Origin: Paulinella micropora
Lineage: Eukaryota > Cercozoa > Imbricatea > Euglyphida
NCBI GenBank assembly: GCA_009731375.1
Contig: BJOX01000156.1
Span: 215,967 to 279,966, forward strand
Reading direction: 5' to 3'
Length of the DNA: 64,000 nt
Shown here: piece by piece, positions 52,253-62,300 of the stretch
Numbering within the stretch: the first letter of the stretch is position 1
Layout of the letters: the number at the start of each line of letters is the position of its first letter
The notes under the pieces: generated by a model
What the model was told of the DNA's origin: nothing
What the model saw: the letters and a program-made list of their open reading frames with translations, nothing else
Databases searched by the model: none
Program-made: the position numbers and the translations under genes

Positions 52253-52467
52253 GCCGACGCACAGAAATGCCTAGCATTTGGCTGTGTCGCCTGTAGCTCA
52301 GCAGGAAATCGGGCTGCTCGAAGCCCGAGACTTGTCGCACGCTTCCTCAGTAGCGCCGAGAGCTGCCGGCACGTCCGGGCCAACAGCTGGCGGGGACCCA
52401 AAAGGACTCTCACCAGGGGCCACAAGCTGTCGGGCAGGGCCAGCAGCGGCGTTTGTAATTTCTCCAT
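52253..52467 (-). pseudogene. Truncated F-box paralogue of the gene at 49.7 kb
   Basis: From the ATG at 52467 the first 45 residues (MEKLQTPLLALPDSLWPLVR...CRQLSALLRKRA) are nearly those of the intact F-box gene. Identity ends after the F-box, and the sequence stops at a gap without LRRs. It lies 1.8 kb from the parent in the same orientation, so it is probably a local duplicate that has lost its end or is cut by assembly. Confidence 0.7.
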
Positions 52468-52592
52468 TTTTTCTTTTTTGCGTTCACCGGCCAACCTTTT
52501 TGAAAAAACAAAACAAGACAGGCAACTTTGGCACGCCAACGCGGGCTGTGGAAGAGAGCGGGAGGGGGGGGGGGGGGGGGGAAGGGGGGGGG

Positions 52593-52766
52593 NNNNNNNN
52601 NNNNNNNNNNNNNNNNNNNNNNNNNNNNNNNNNNNNNNNNNNNNNNNNNNNNNNNNNNNNNNNNNNNNNNNNNNNNNNNNNNNNNNNNNNNNNNNNNNNN
52701 NNNNNNNNNNNNNNNNNNNNNNNNNNNNNNNNNNNNNNNNNNNNNNNNNNNNNNNNNNNNNNNNNN
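52593..52766. other. Assembly gap, 174 N
   Basis: Unknown bases after a poly-G run. Confidence 0.99.
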
Positions 52767-52835
52767 AAACTTATTTTCTTTGACCGCAAATCCTGCATTG
52801 AGCCTGAGGGAACATACTGGTCAGCATCTGTTTAG
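52767..52835 (+). CDS. Possible 3' end of an unseen gene
   Basis: The frame out of the gap reads about 22 residues (KLIFFDRKSCIEPEGTYWSA) to TAG. Composition looks coding, but it is too short to identify, and the opposite strand shows no competing frame. Confidence 0.2.
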   Translation, partial: KLIFFDRKSCIEPEGTYWSASV

Positions 52836-52968
52836 CCCCGGCCGCGCCTGCAATGCGGTGTGCCCAGGCTTTTTGTCCAACCAAATTCAAATAAATGCCA
52901 CGTTTTAACAAAAACCGACAGAACTTCAAAAACTCCCGCTTGTAAAAAAAATCAGTGTCACGACTCGC

Positions 52969-54209
52969 TCATGGAGGATCGTTGCGGCCTGATATGAATC
53001 GTTCTTGGTCAGATATTCTAAGTGACTCAAGTAAGCGAGACACGAATTCTCTTTGAGCCAGCGGGACGACTTGCTTGCCAGATACAGCCTGCCTGTATTC
53101 TCTTGGCCCTTTTTTGGAGGCTGCTGCAGAATTAGCCTGGTTTCCTTTAGGACACGAAGCGTTGGAGCAACTCTTGGAGCGGTTTGAGGTGGCTTGAGGC
53201 TCTGGAGCTGCTACAAACGGACTTTGTTTGGTGGTTGAGCTAGTCAGCGGCGATGGTTTTTCGTACTGTTGAAGAACAAACAGATTATTTAGTTCCTGAA
53301 GGCTTTCTCCAATGGCGACAGCTTCCCGGACTGTGCATCGGTCAACTGGAATAAATCCGATATTGGAGTGCATGCAGGCCAACCGTCGTCATCAACCGCG
53401 TAGAAAGTTTGGGGAACAGGCTTGCGCTGGAGATCTTGCTTTGCTACGTTGTTGTCTGTAATAATAATAGTATCGAGCAGCACTTTGTAGTGAGGTAAGA
53501 GGTTGAAAAGGAAATTGTGAGCGGCGTTGTAAAATGCACACGCGACATCAACCTTGTTGTTGATCTGATCTTTACGACCAGCCAGCCGCATTTTAAGAGT
53601 GTCCAAATCTACCAAAGGATAGATAAGTGTTATTCTGTAGCCAAAGCGTTTCGCTAGTCTGCAGATCCACACCAGGCCTCCCAGTCCTGCCCAGCCCTTC
53701 CCGCGGAGGCTTGTTGTTTCGAATAAAACTCCCACACCCATTTCCATCGCGGAGGCCGTTAGCGCGTCGTTGAGCTCATCCAGACCGTCTTCCTGCCTAG
53801 CGCGCATATAGGCGCGTTCAGCTAGGCGCTTTGAATAGTTCCTGTACGACTGAGTCTGTGCCAATGCACGACTTGTTTTGCTCTCGCTGACGCTGACTGT
53901 GAGTAGATTTTCCACCACCTCGTCGTGCCTTGCAACTAGATTATCAATGTTGGCATCGTACCAATTATCGGCAGAACTCAAGCCAGTAGTGCCTGAGAAT
54001 CTTTGTAGTAAGTAATGCTTTAGCAGCACAGATTTTCCTGAGCCAGGAGGGCTATACGAAACAATGAGATTTTGGTTCTTGTTGAAGTGTCGAAGTCTTT
54101 CAAAATTGTTGAGATGAATTTCAATTGCTAGCTTTTTCCTGTCGTCACCCGCTTTAGGCTGTAGCGAAGACACAGTGTCCGCGGAAACGGTGTCTGCGCT
54201 GAGAGACAA
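52969..54209 (-). pseudogene. P-loop NTPase/kinase-like protein with a frame change
   Basis: The ATG at 54209 follows two copies of SADTVS. A Walker A motif (SPPGSGKSVLLKHYL) lies near residue 55, then an Asp/Asn-rich segment. Later motifs (VGVLFETTSLRG, YRITLIYPLVDLDTLKMRLAGR) match the layout of P-loop kinases related to the zeta-toxin/chloramphenicol phosphotransferase group. Near 53330 the frame changes and about 130 more residues follow (REAVAIGESLQELNNLF, then a Ser/Gln-rich tail) to the stop at 52969. ATP-dependent phosphorylation is inferred. The substrate is unknown, and no toxin role is shown. Confidence 0.6.
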
Positions 54210-54547
54210 GTCTACCGTCCATTGACAAATAACACCTGTTGTTTAAGAATATGTTCCCTGTCAACTCTTCGCAGCCTTGCCCTTCTCCCCCGCCCTCCCC
54301 CGGACCCTGTGTCTACTGCTTCCCTCCCCGCCTCGCCTTGCCGAGTGAATGTGAGACAGGAAATGAAAACACTGGCGAAGAGGAAATGGCGAAGAGAAAA
54401 TGGGGGCAAGGCCGCCATTCCCCCCCACCCAAAAGCCGCAAAAGGAACCGAAAGACTTCGCAGACAGTGCCCCCCCCCCACGCTGGCCTCGATTTCTTTT
54501 TTTTTGGGGTGTGTATTGTCTAGCTTTGTTTTTTTTCCAGACGTAAA

Positions 54548-55120
54548 ATGCAAAGTGCCGCTCCGCGAGGCGAACTGTTGCTGTCCTTGTCTGGCGCGTT
54601 CGCGCCGCTTGCCTTGCGCCCCCACTCGTTCGACCTGCATGGCAAGCGGCTGCAGGGCACCCTCGAGGCCGACGGCTCGTTGCGGCTGGACAGTGTCACG
54701 CTGTCCGACGACCTGAGCGTGCGGGCCGAGGACGCCCGGGCGACGGCGGCGCACGTACTGCAGAAACGGCGCGAGGATGTGCGGCTGGTGCAGCAGGACC
54801 TGCTGGCGCTGGAGTGCAAGCTGCGCCAGCCACCCGCTGAGGACGACGACGACGAGACTGTCGCGCCGAATGAGGCGGAGGTCGTGAGGCTGAACCAAAC
54901 CGTAGCTCAACACGAGCGCGAGATCGAACGGCTAGAACAGCAGCGCCAGCTCACGGTCACGTACACCGAGACCACCGAGACCAGCACACTCGTGCTACCC
55001 CCGGGCGTGATCGTGTCGGTGCCGGCGCTGGCCGCCACGCCGCTGCTCTGGTGCCCGCGGCTCGAGCCGACAGTTGTTCTCCACAGCTCGCTGCGCACGA
55101 CGTTTCTTAAACATGTGTGA
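54548..55120 (+). pseudogene. Coiled-coil protein truncated by the AT-rich element
   Basis: The ATG at 54548 gives 185 plausible residues: a beta-rich start (LLLSLSGAFAPLALRPHSFDLHG), an Arg/Glu/Gln coiled coil with an acidic insert (about 54730-54950), then TETTETSTLVLPPG. At 55106 the reading enters the AT-rich dispersed element and stops after five codons that belong to the element. The native C-terminus is therefore missing. Part of the layout (coiled coil, then beta-rich end) recalls the gene at 10.3 kb, but no sequence match is evident. Confidence 0.6.
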
Positions 55121-55296
55121 CAAAGGATACTTAGTCACTTACTGATATCTTAACATCAGCTTTTCTCATCCGTTTCCCTAGTTCAGTTTCAATCATGAAT
55201 TTGATTACTAAATCAGCTTAATTTGATTATTACAAGCTGAATGTTAAATAATATTTGAAAAATAGTTAACCACTTTGACTTAGATTTATTTTGGTA
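55106..55296 (+). repeat. AT-rich element, right part, second copy
   Basis: The 191 bases match 28173-28363 base for base as far as I can compare, including cttaaacatgtgtgacaaag at the left edge and ttattttggta at the right. They interrupt the preceding gene. Confidence 0.9.
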
Positions 55297-55492
55297 GAAG
55301 AAGAAGAAGAAGAAGAAGAAGAAGAAGAAGAAGAAAAAGAAGAAGAAGAAGAAGAAGAGAGAGAGAGAGTGAGAGTGAGAGAGAGAGAGAGACTTTTACA
55401 ATACCATATATATTCATATCATAATATAATACTATCACTACTGAATATATCTAAACATAAATATTAATATTAATAATATTAATACTAGATAT
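55297..55492. repeat. GAA/GA microsatellite and AT-rich spacer
   Basis: (GAA)n at 55297-55358, (GA)n to 55392, then an AT-rich stretch with (TAATAT)n. Simple repeats directly abut the mobile element. Confidence 0.85.
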
Positions 55493-55569
55493 ATGTCGAT
55501 GGCAGGCGCGCGCACTTCTTCCATCTGCGCCCGATTACGGGAAGCCACGGCGGCGAGGGTCTCCTGCAT

Positions 55570-56187
55570 TTGTTGGCCAAGGCGTTCATTGAAGCGAAGC
55601 TGGCCGAGATCACGTTCCGGTGGTCCAACTGTGCCCCGGCGCTCGTCTGCCGCGCCGAATGGTGCTTTGCGGGCTGCACCGTGGTGCTGGAGCGAACGTT
55701 GGGCGCGAGCAGCACAATTGGACAAGCGGAGGAGGCTAGGCTCAGGCCCGACGTGACAATCCTAGACCAGCACCAGAAGGTCGTCGCGTTGGTCGAGGTG
55801 CTGATTAGCAGCCGCAAAGAGCAGCGGCACTGGGAGGCCTACGCGAAGTGTTTCCCGCACGCGGTCGCGCTGGAGATAGACTTCAACACCGAGGCGCAGA
55901 GGATAGGTGCCGGTTTTGTGCTGCAGGACACCAAACGCCAAAAGTCTGGGGCGCCGTGTGCCCCTTGTGCGGCTCAACAGGCCGAAAATCTCAGGGCCAA
56001 GCTTGCCCAAGCAGGCGCAGGGAGGGTAGCGGACAGCGCGGGGGTACAGTCTACCCCACAAAGCACGAGCGGCCGAAGCCGCCCAAGCCAGCACCGGCCG
56101 AAGCAGCTCATGTCTAGCGCTGCCGGACTTAGCGACCTCGGCGGCGGCGGCGGCTCCGCGCCCGCGGAGGAGGACGTGCGACCAGGA
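55570..56187 (+). pseudogene. PD-(D/E)XK nuclease-like protein, third family copy, both ends damaged
   Basis: The frame reads FIEAKLAEITFRWSNCAPAL, PDVTILDQHQKVVALVEV, HWEAYAKCFP and a CAPC pair, which matches each landmark of the two domains at 32.9-33.8 kb. The start is a TTG with no ATG in frame, so the N-terminus is lost or in another frame. A Gly/Pro/Ser-rich tail follows. At about 56181 the frame enters the inverted AT-rich element, whose codons supply the apparent C-terminus. A nuclease role is inferred only from the PD...E spacing. Confidence 0.55.
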
Positions 56188-56340
56188 AGCTTTAATACAA
56201 CTGGAAACTCATTTTTAATAGTTATTGAGCTTGTTCAACCTTATTTTTGCTTAATAAAATCAATTTTGAATGTCTGAATCAAAAAGTCAAAAATCACCGG
56301 CAAGACAATTTCGGAAAAATTGATACCCCACATTTGGCCG
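56181..56340 (-). repeat. AT-rich element, left part, inverted copy
   Basis: The stretch is the reverse complement of about 27996-28153, with a few substitutions. Together with 55106-55296 it brackets the nuclease-like gene, but the two pieces are in opposite orientation. Confidence 0.85.
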
Positions 56341-56365
56341 GTACTTTTAGAATATACCATGCGTG

Positions 56366-56416
56366 GGGCACGCTTGGCCCATAATATCAGGGGGAGGTGG
56401 TCACGGCTGCCCCAGA
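56366..56416 (+). repeat. Left arm of inverted repeat around the 802-N gap
   Basis: cataatatcaggggg...gtcacggctgccccag here is the reverse complement of about 57310-57355, with few mismatches. A transposon end or a palindromic contig end is possible. Confidence 0.75.
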
Positions 56417-56466
56417 AAAAAACGAAAAAAAAAACTACCCCCCCCCCCCCCCCCCCCCCCTCCGGT

Positions 56467-57268
56467 NNNNNNNNNNNNNNNNNNNNNNNNNNNNNNNNNN
56501 NNNNNNNNNNNNNNNNNNNNNNNNNNNNNNNNNNNNNNNNNNNNNNNNNNNNNNNNNNNNNNNNNNNNNNNNNNNNNNNNNNNNNNNNNNNNNNNNNNNN
56601 NNNNNNNNNNNNNNNNNNNNNNNNNNNNNNNNNNNNNNNNNNNNNNNNNNNNNNNNNNNNNNNNNNNNNNNNNNNNNNNNNNNNNNNNNNNNNNNNNNNN
56701 NNNNNNNNNNNNNNNNNNNNNNNNNNNNNNNNNNNNNNNNNNNNNNNNNNNNNNNNNNNNNNNNNNNNNNNNNNNNNNNNNNNNNNNNNNNNNNNNNNNN
56801 NNNNNNNNNNNNNNNNNNNNNNNNNNNNNNNNNNNNNNNNNNNNNNNNNNNNNNNNNNNNNNNNNNNNNNNNNNNNNNNNNNNNNNNNNNNNNNNNNNNN
56901 NNNNNNNNNNNNNNNNNNNNNNNNNNNNNNNNNNNNNNNNNNNNNNNNNNNNNNNNNNNNNNNNNNNNNNNNNNNNNNNNNNNNNNNNNNNNNNNNNNNN
57001 NNNNNNNNNNNNNNNNNNNNNNNNNNNNNNNNNNNNNNNNNNNNNNNNNNNNNNNNNNNNNNNNNNNNNNNNNNNNNNNNNNNNNNNNNNNNNNNNNNNN
57101 NNNNNNNNNNNNNNNNNNNNNNNNNNNNNNNNNNNNNNNNNNNNNNNNNNNNNNNNNNNNNNNNNNNNNNNNNNNNNNNNNNNNNNNNNNNNNNNNNNNN
57201 NNNNNNNNNNNNNNNNNNNNNNNNNNNNNNNNNNNNNNNNNNNNNNNNNNNNNNNNNNNNNNNNNNNN
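56467..57268. other. Assembly gap, 802 N
   Basis: Unknown bases between poly-C runs. Confidence 0.99.
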
Positions 57269-57307
57269 CCCCCCCCCCCCCGGTATGAGATTTTTTTTCC
57301 CACGCAT

Positions 57308-57360
57308 CGCCCTGGGGCAGCCGTGACCATCATCCCCCCTGATATTATAGGCCATCTCAG
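57308..57360 (-). repeat. Right arm of inverted repeat around the 802-N gap
   Basis: ctggggcagccgtgaccatc...cctgatattata pairs with the left arm at 56366-56416. Confidence 0.75.
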
Positions 57361-57444
57361 CCCCAGAAGAGGAGACAAGAAAAGGGCGGGAAAAGGGGGC
57401 AGGATAAGGGGACAGATGGAGAAACATCTATTCTCCCAGAAAAG

Positions 57445-57761
57445 ATGATCAATGCCAGGATTGTGATGGACGAGACCAATAGGTTTTACCTGCAGGCGAT
57501 AGAAGGCAGAGATTTCGAGGAACATGATCTAGTGCTCGTCAATTACGAGTGGGACGCCAAGGAGACCGCTACTTCGTTGAACTCGAAAAAGGTTCTTTCA
57601 GGGCTGAGCTGGCGAAGGACGGTCCGATGCAAGAATTCGTAACCCAACAGTTGCAAGCAATTACCGCTTTGCCCGGGCCGGGCAGACGAGCTCTCCTGGA
57701 GATACAAGGTAAGATAGAGAGCAGAAAGAAGAACAATTCACGGAAACAAGAGGTTGCTTAG
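57445..57761 (+). pseudogene. Small hypothetical protein with a frame change
   Basis: The ATG at 57445 reads about 33 residues (MINARIVMDETNRFYLQAI). The frame changes near 57550 and continues (GDRYFVELEKGSFRAEL) to TAG at 57761, with a basic tail (RKKNNSRKQ). Total length about 104 aa. It converges with the next minus-strand gene with one base between the stops. Family not recognised. Confidence 0.5.
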
Positions 57762-57762
57762 T

Positions 57763-58404
57763 TCATGCGTTGTAGACCGCGGGGTGGCGGGCCCGCCACA
57801 GTTGCGCACAGGCACGTGGCGCGTCCACGTGACACACGTACAACACGCCACCAATCGTCCGGCAGCGCACGCCCGCCTCTTGACAGGCCCTCAGGAGTTC
57901 CTGGTAGCGGGGCACTAGCTGGCCGTTGTACCACGCAAAGCTAGCGCAGCACGAGGCCAAACTAACCGCGGGGGCCGGCACGCTTAGCACCCGCCGCATG
58001 TCCAACAGTCTGGTGACGCAGGGCGCGGGCACTGCCAGTTCGTGTTCCGCACACAATCTAAGCCGCGACTGTGGCAGCGCCGGGACCAGGCAGCGGCTGC
58101 AGAGCTTGCCAATACGCTGCATAAGCGTGCTGGCGGGGTCGGAGGGTCTTTGCAGCAAGAGCCCGGCGCGGCGCTGCACTAAGTTGAGCAAGGGGCTAGA
58201 GGCTACAACGTCCAATTTCCTCCGTTTGCTGGGACGTGCGGGCCGGCATTGCTCGTAAAGAAAGCTAATGAGGTTCAAACTGTCTCGGGGCGGCAGGATA
58301 TCGAGCAGCAGGCCCCAGATTACGCAATCAAATGCAAGCCAAGCACCGTGGCGCAAAACCAGCTGCGAAGCGTGCATTGTTGCATTTTTACCAGCGTAGA
58401 GCAT
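57763..58404 (-). CDS. Hypothetical protein of about 213 aa, BTB/F-box-like size
   Basis: I chose the Met at 58404 (or 58377, MHASQLVLRHGAW); upstream codons overlap the divergent gene. The protein starts with a hydrophobic helical part (AWLAFDCVIWGLLLDILPP), has a basic patch (SKRRKL), then a Cys/Leu-rich helical region with two CxxC-like pairs, ending RARHPAVYNA. The frame is intact. No family recognised. Confidence 0.55.
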   Translation of the reverse strand: MLYAGKNATMHASQLVLRHGAWLAFDCVIWGLLLDILPPRDSLNLISFLYEQCRPARPSKRRKLDVVASSPLLNLVQRRAGLLLQRPSDPASTLMQRIGKLCSRCLVPALPQSRLRLCAEHELAVPAPCVTRLLDMRRVLSVPAPAVSLASCCASFAWYNGQLVPRYQELLRACQEAGVRCRTIGGVLYVCHVDAPRACAQLWRARHPAVYNA

Positions 58405-59042
58405 ATCTGGGGCTTTCGCCTGGTGTCTCACTGAGTGACGTGTTATCAGACCTGTTGAAGGAACTAGTTGACATATCCGACCGGACGGTCGATCTTCTGG
58501 GTGTCTACGCAAACGGCGAGGGCATGGATTGGGAATGCACTGGCGTGGATCGCGAATATGCGATGTGTTCTGTGTTGGATCAGTTGGTAATGGCAGTACC
58601 CGCCGATGATCCGCTGATGCGCACCGTGGCCGGCTTGATCGCCGCAGAGCACAAGGGTCTGTACCTGCTGCAGGAGGAGTTTAATATGCCAGCCGAGGTA
58701 GTGGGCATAGTCAGGGAATATACCAACCCAGTCTGCCATGAGCCGCTGAAGGCCAACGTGTGGATGTCTTGGACCTGGGTCGACCACTGGCACATGTGCA
58801 ATACCATGTCCCTGCCCCCCCTTGTGCCTGATATTTGTCAGAGCGATCCGTGGCGGGACGGGGGGGATATCGCATACGGTATATTTGGTCGCAGAACTGA
58901 ACGTAACGCACTGGAATACGACGAGGTAGAAGTCTCCTGCAATGTGAGCAAGAAAAAGTACTGGAGGGAAACAGCGGAAGAAATAAACATGCGTCTCCTC
59001 GGGTTCTTCCAAAGAGTTCGGGCACTGTTGGCCGAGCAGTAA
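58332..59042 (+). CDS. Hypothetical protein of about 200-236 aa
   Basis: The frame is open from an ATG at 58332, but the first 45-70 bases overlap the divergent minus-strand gene. A convincing helix starts near 58430 (VLSDLLKELVDISDRTVDLLGVY). The next ATG is at 58524. The protein is acidic, rich in Trp and Met (VWMSWTWVDHWHMC), and ends in an amphipathic helix (LLGFFQRVRALLAEQ). No known motif. The frame is intact, ending in TAA. Confidence 0.6.
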   Translation: MQAKHRGAKPAAKRALLHFYQRRAYLGLSPGVSLSDVLSDLLKELVDISDRTVDLLGVYANGEGMDWECTGVDREYAMCSVLDQLVMAVPADDPLMRTVAGLIAAEHKGLYLLQEEFNMPAEVVGIVREYTNPVCHEPLKANVWMSWTWVDHWHMCNTMSLPPLVPDICQSDPWRDGGDIAYGIFGRRTERNALEYDEVEVSCNVSKKKYWRETAEEINMRLLGFFQRVRALLAEQ

Positions 59043-59089
59043 AAAAGACAATTAAACTGTTTTTTTCCTCTTGTTCTATTAATCACAAA

Positions 59090-59308
59090 ATGCTAGCAGT
59101 CTGTCCTACCTGTGGCGCCTGCTTTTTCGAAGGCCAGCTGTATTGGTCCGGGACCTGTAAAAAAGGGGACCCCCGGGACTTGGCCTCGCTCGTGTGCCGC
59201 CCTTACGGCGATGGCGCCTGTATCAACCCCGCTCGCGATGTCCCTGGTGGAGACACCTGGGAAGAACGCATGCGCTTCGTGGACAATTTTCTAGACGAGA
59301 TCCTGTAA
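59090..59308 (+). CDS. Small zinc-ribbon-like protein, 72 aa
   Basis: The ATG at 59090 starts MLAVCPTCGACFFEGQLYW. Its C-x2-C-x2-C pattern and two further Cys (GTCKKG, VCRPYGDGAC) suggest a compact zinc site. The end is acidic (MRFVDNFLDEIL). The gene is intact, 48 bases after the previous stop, with an A/T-rich leader, and is probably independently transcribed. Family not recognised. Confidence 0.65.
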   Translation: MLAVCPTCGACFFEGQLYWSGTCKKGDPRDLASLVCRPYGDGACINPARDVPGGDTWEERMRFVDNFLDEIL

Positions 59309-59358
59309 AACTAGGTTAAAAACTTTTTCCTCCTGTTATATCATTTAATCAGCAACAA

Positions 59359-62300
59359 ATGGAAGTTGCGAGGTCGTACAAACGGCGTCGTTTGGATGGA
59401 GCGGCCGACGATTTCGTGCTGCCGGCCGACGGACAGGCGGGGGATGTCCTGATTAGCGACGGTGACGGGGGCGTAAAATGGGCGGCAGGCGGCGTGGCCG
59501 CGAACGAGGCGGTAGCGCTTAATACCGCTCACAGACTGACTACGTCCGGGAACCCCCACTTGGTCGATCTAGCGGACCTAATTACCTTGACCCTGGACAC
59601 CGAAGCGAAAACTAACCAGCCGGCCGGAATGACTTCTAACAGCTCCGCTGGCTTTGTGGCCTCGGCCTCTAGCAATTCCGCCCAGGCCTACCTGGCCTTT
59701 GACAGTGACTTTTCGACCTTATGGGGCACCACTGCGCCCGACAGCTACAGCGGCAACAACTACACTGCCATGATCGAGACGATGGTCGATAATCTCCCTG
59801 TCTGGCGCGTGGCTCCAGCTCGATCTGGGCCAGCACGCCAAGGTCACTGCCTACCACATCACGTCTGCGGGGGCTATTACCGCGCCCAGAGACTGGGTAG
59901 TTGCTTACAGCGCGGACGGCAGCCGGTGGTTCACTTGGGACAGCCAGACGGCGCAGACCTTTGTCGGCGACAGCCTGCGCACGTTCACGCCGGCAACCTC
60001 GGCCGACTACGCTCGGTACCTGCGCGTAATCTGCACTAAAAACAACGGGGCGGGGGTTTGGTACATGCGGAGCCTGGCTTTCGACTACCAGCTATACAAT
60101 GCCGGCTGCCTCGAGAACACCAGCTACCCTACCAAGGCCTCGCAGCTAGCGCCCAAGGCGTACGTCGACCACCAGGTGGCAGGAGCAGTGAAGTTCCCGT
60201 CGATCATGCCTACCCAAGACGACTGTATCGTGACTATGGACCCAGACGGCTCGATCTTTGCGGTCAAGGACAGGACGCTCAAGCAGCCGTCCCTGGCTCC
60301 TGGCGGTAATGGTGCGATCGTGCTCATGGACACCGACTACACTGTCACGACGATCCCTGACACCCTCGCGAGGCTGCCCAATCCTCTGCCCGCCTCGACC
60401 GCGCAGCTGGTGACGGTCGACCCGGACGGTGTGCTAGGCCTGAGCAGCCAATTAAGCTCGTCAACGCTCACGCTGACAGGGGCTGGCGGCAACAGCACTC
60501 TTTCGGCTCCTTCCAGTGGGTCTTGTGCACTCAAGCTGCCGGCCTCCCTTCCTGCAAGTACGAAGCTGTTGGCGGCCGGAGCGGACAGGGCCATGAGCTA
60601 CGCGGAGGGCGACTTCTTGCCCATGCCCGTCACTAGCGGCATACTGGTGAAGGAAACGGGCGTGATCAACACCAAGACGATCGAGGATCTCTTCCGACAG
60701 GCTAGCGGCGCGCTCGCTGTAGGCTACCTGGCCGGCGGGGACATGAAGCAAGGGGCAGCCAGCATAGCGATAGGCGATTATACTGGGATGATTACGCAAG
60801 GCTCGGGCGCTGTCGCAGTGGGAGATAATGCTGGAAGCGAGAGCCAAAGCGGCAATGCCGTGGCGATAGGCGAGATGGCGGGCAATGCCAACCAAGGGGC
60901 GCGGTCCGTAGCGGTAGGATATTTTGCGGGCACTACAAACCAAGGAGCGCGGTCCGTAGCTATCGGGTCACAGGCTGGCATCGTGTTGGGGGCGGACAGC
61001 ATTGCGATTGGCGGGTGCGATAGCGGCCTATCGGTACCTGCAACAAACGCGATCGTGCTGAACGCGAGCGGTGCGGACATGACTGTTAGCACGGCTGGTT
61101 CGACCACCATCAGGCCGGTGAGGTCGGGCCAAGCGAGCGGTTCAGGCAAGATGGTGCTGCAGTACAACCCGAGCACGTACGAAATGTCCCAAAGCAATTT
61201 CTCGCTGCCGAGCTCGCTGCCCGCCAGCACCAGCTTGGTGTCGCTGGGCTCCGACGGTACGCTGTTGCACGGGGACCAGGCCATCTCTCATGGTCTGAGC
61301 CTTGTAGCCACTTCGTACGTGAAGAAGCCCGACAGCATGACGAGCAACAGCTGGAACGGCCTGGTCGCGAGCGCGTCCACTTCAGGGAACGGCAACGCGT
61401 ACGACGGCTTCAATACTGGCTCAAACTCCTCCTGGCAGAGCAACACTGGTACCTACGATGCCACTAGCGGCGCCTACACCTCCAATGCAAGCAAAACGTT
61501 TTCGGGTGTAGTGTGCTCAGGAGAGTGGCTCCAGCTAGATTTTGGCACTGGAGTCGTACTGGAGAAGTACTGTCTGCAGGGCCAGACCGGCGGCCTGAGT
61601 AAAGCAATGAAACAATGGTGGGTGGGCACGTCGTTGGACGGCACTACCTGGACGCTGTGGCAATATGCATCGTTCCCCTTTATAATTGATACTTCAGTCA
61701 CTTTCACTCCGACCGACAACGCAAGGGCTGCCCGCTACGTGGCCATAGTTGTTGCTTCTATCATGGGCGCAGGTGCTTCTAGCTTCTGTGCGATCAACCA
61801 CTTTGGCTTCGACTACACGACGTGCCCCGCAATCAAGATCACAGCGGCGCCGCTAGTCAGCACCGACGCTGCCAACAAGGCTTACGTAGACGGACACGCG
61901 CATGCGTCACCAATGACGATCGGTACGTCTACGATCGCGAGTACAGGGACGGTTGCGCTGAGCTTGCCCAGTGCGCTGCCTGCCAGCACTTCGCTGACGT
62001 CGCTGACCTCTGCGGGGCAGCTAAGCGCCTCCGCACTAAAGGTGCCGGCCTCTCTGCCAGGCAGTACTTTGCTAGTGACCCTCGACTCCAGCGGCCAGCT
62101 AGCGACAGGGGCTGCTAGCTCGCTGTCACTCAGCGGTGCAGGCGGCACCAGTACGCTTTCCGCGGCAGCCTCTGGCTCTTCCGCTCTCAAGCTGCCTACC
62201 GCCCTGCCGGGAAGCACATCGATAGTGACACTCGATTCCGGTGGTCAGCTAGCGACAGGGGCTGCTAGCTCGCTGTCACTCAGCGGTGCAGGCGGCACCA

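Noticed and set aside
52969-54209. Toxin-antitoxin system for the zeta-like P-loop gene
   Set aside because: No neighbouring antitoxin-like gene is seen, and the motifs fit P-loop kinases in general.
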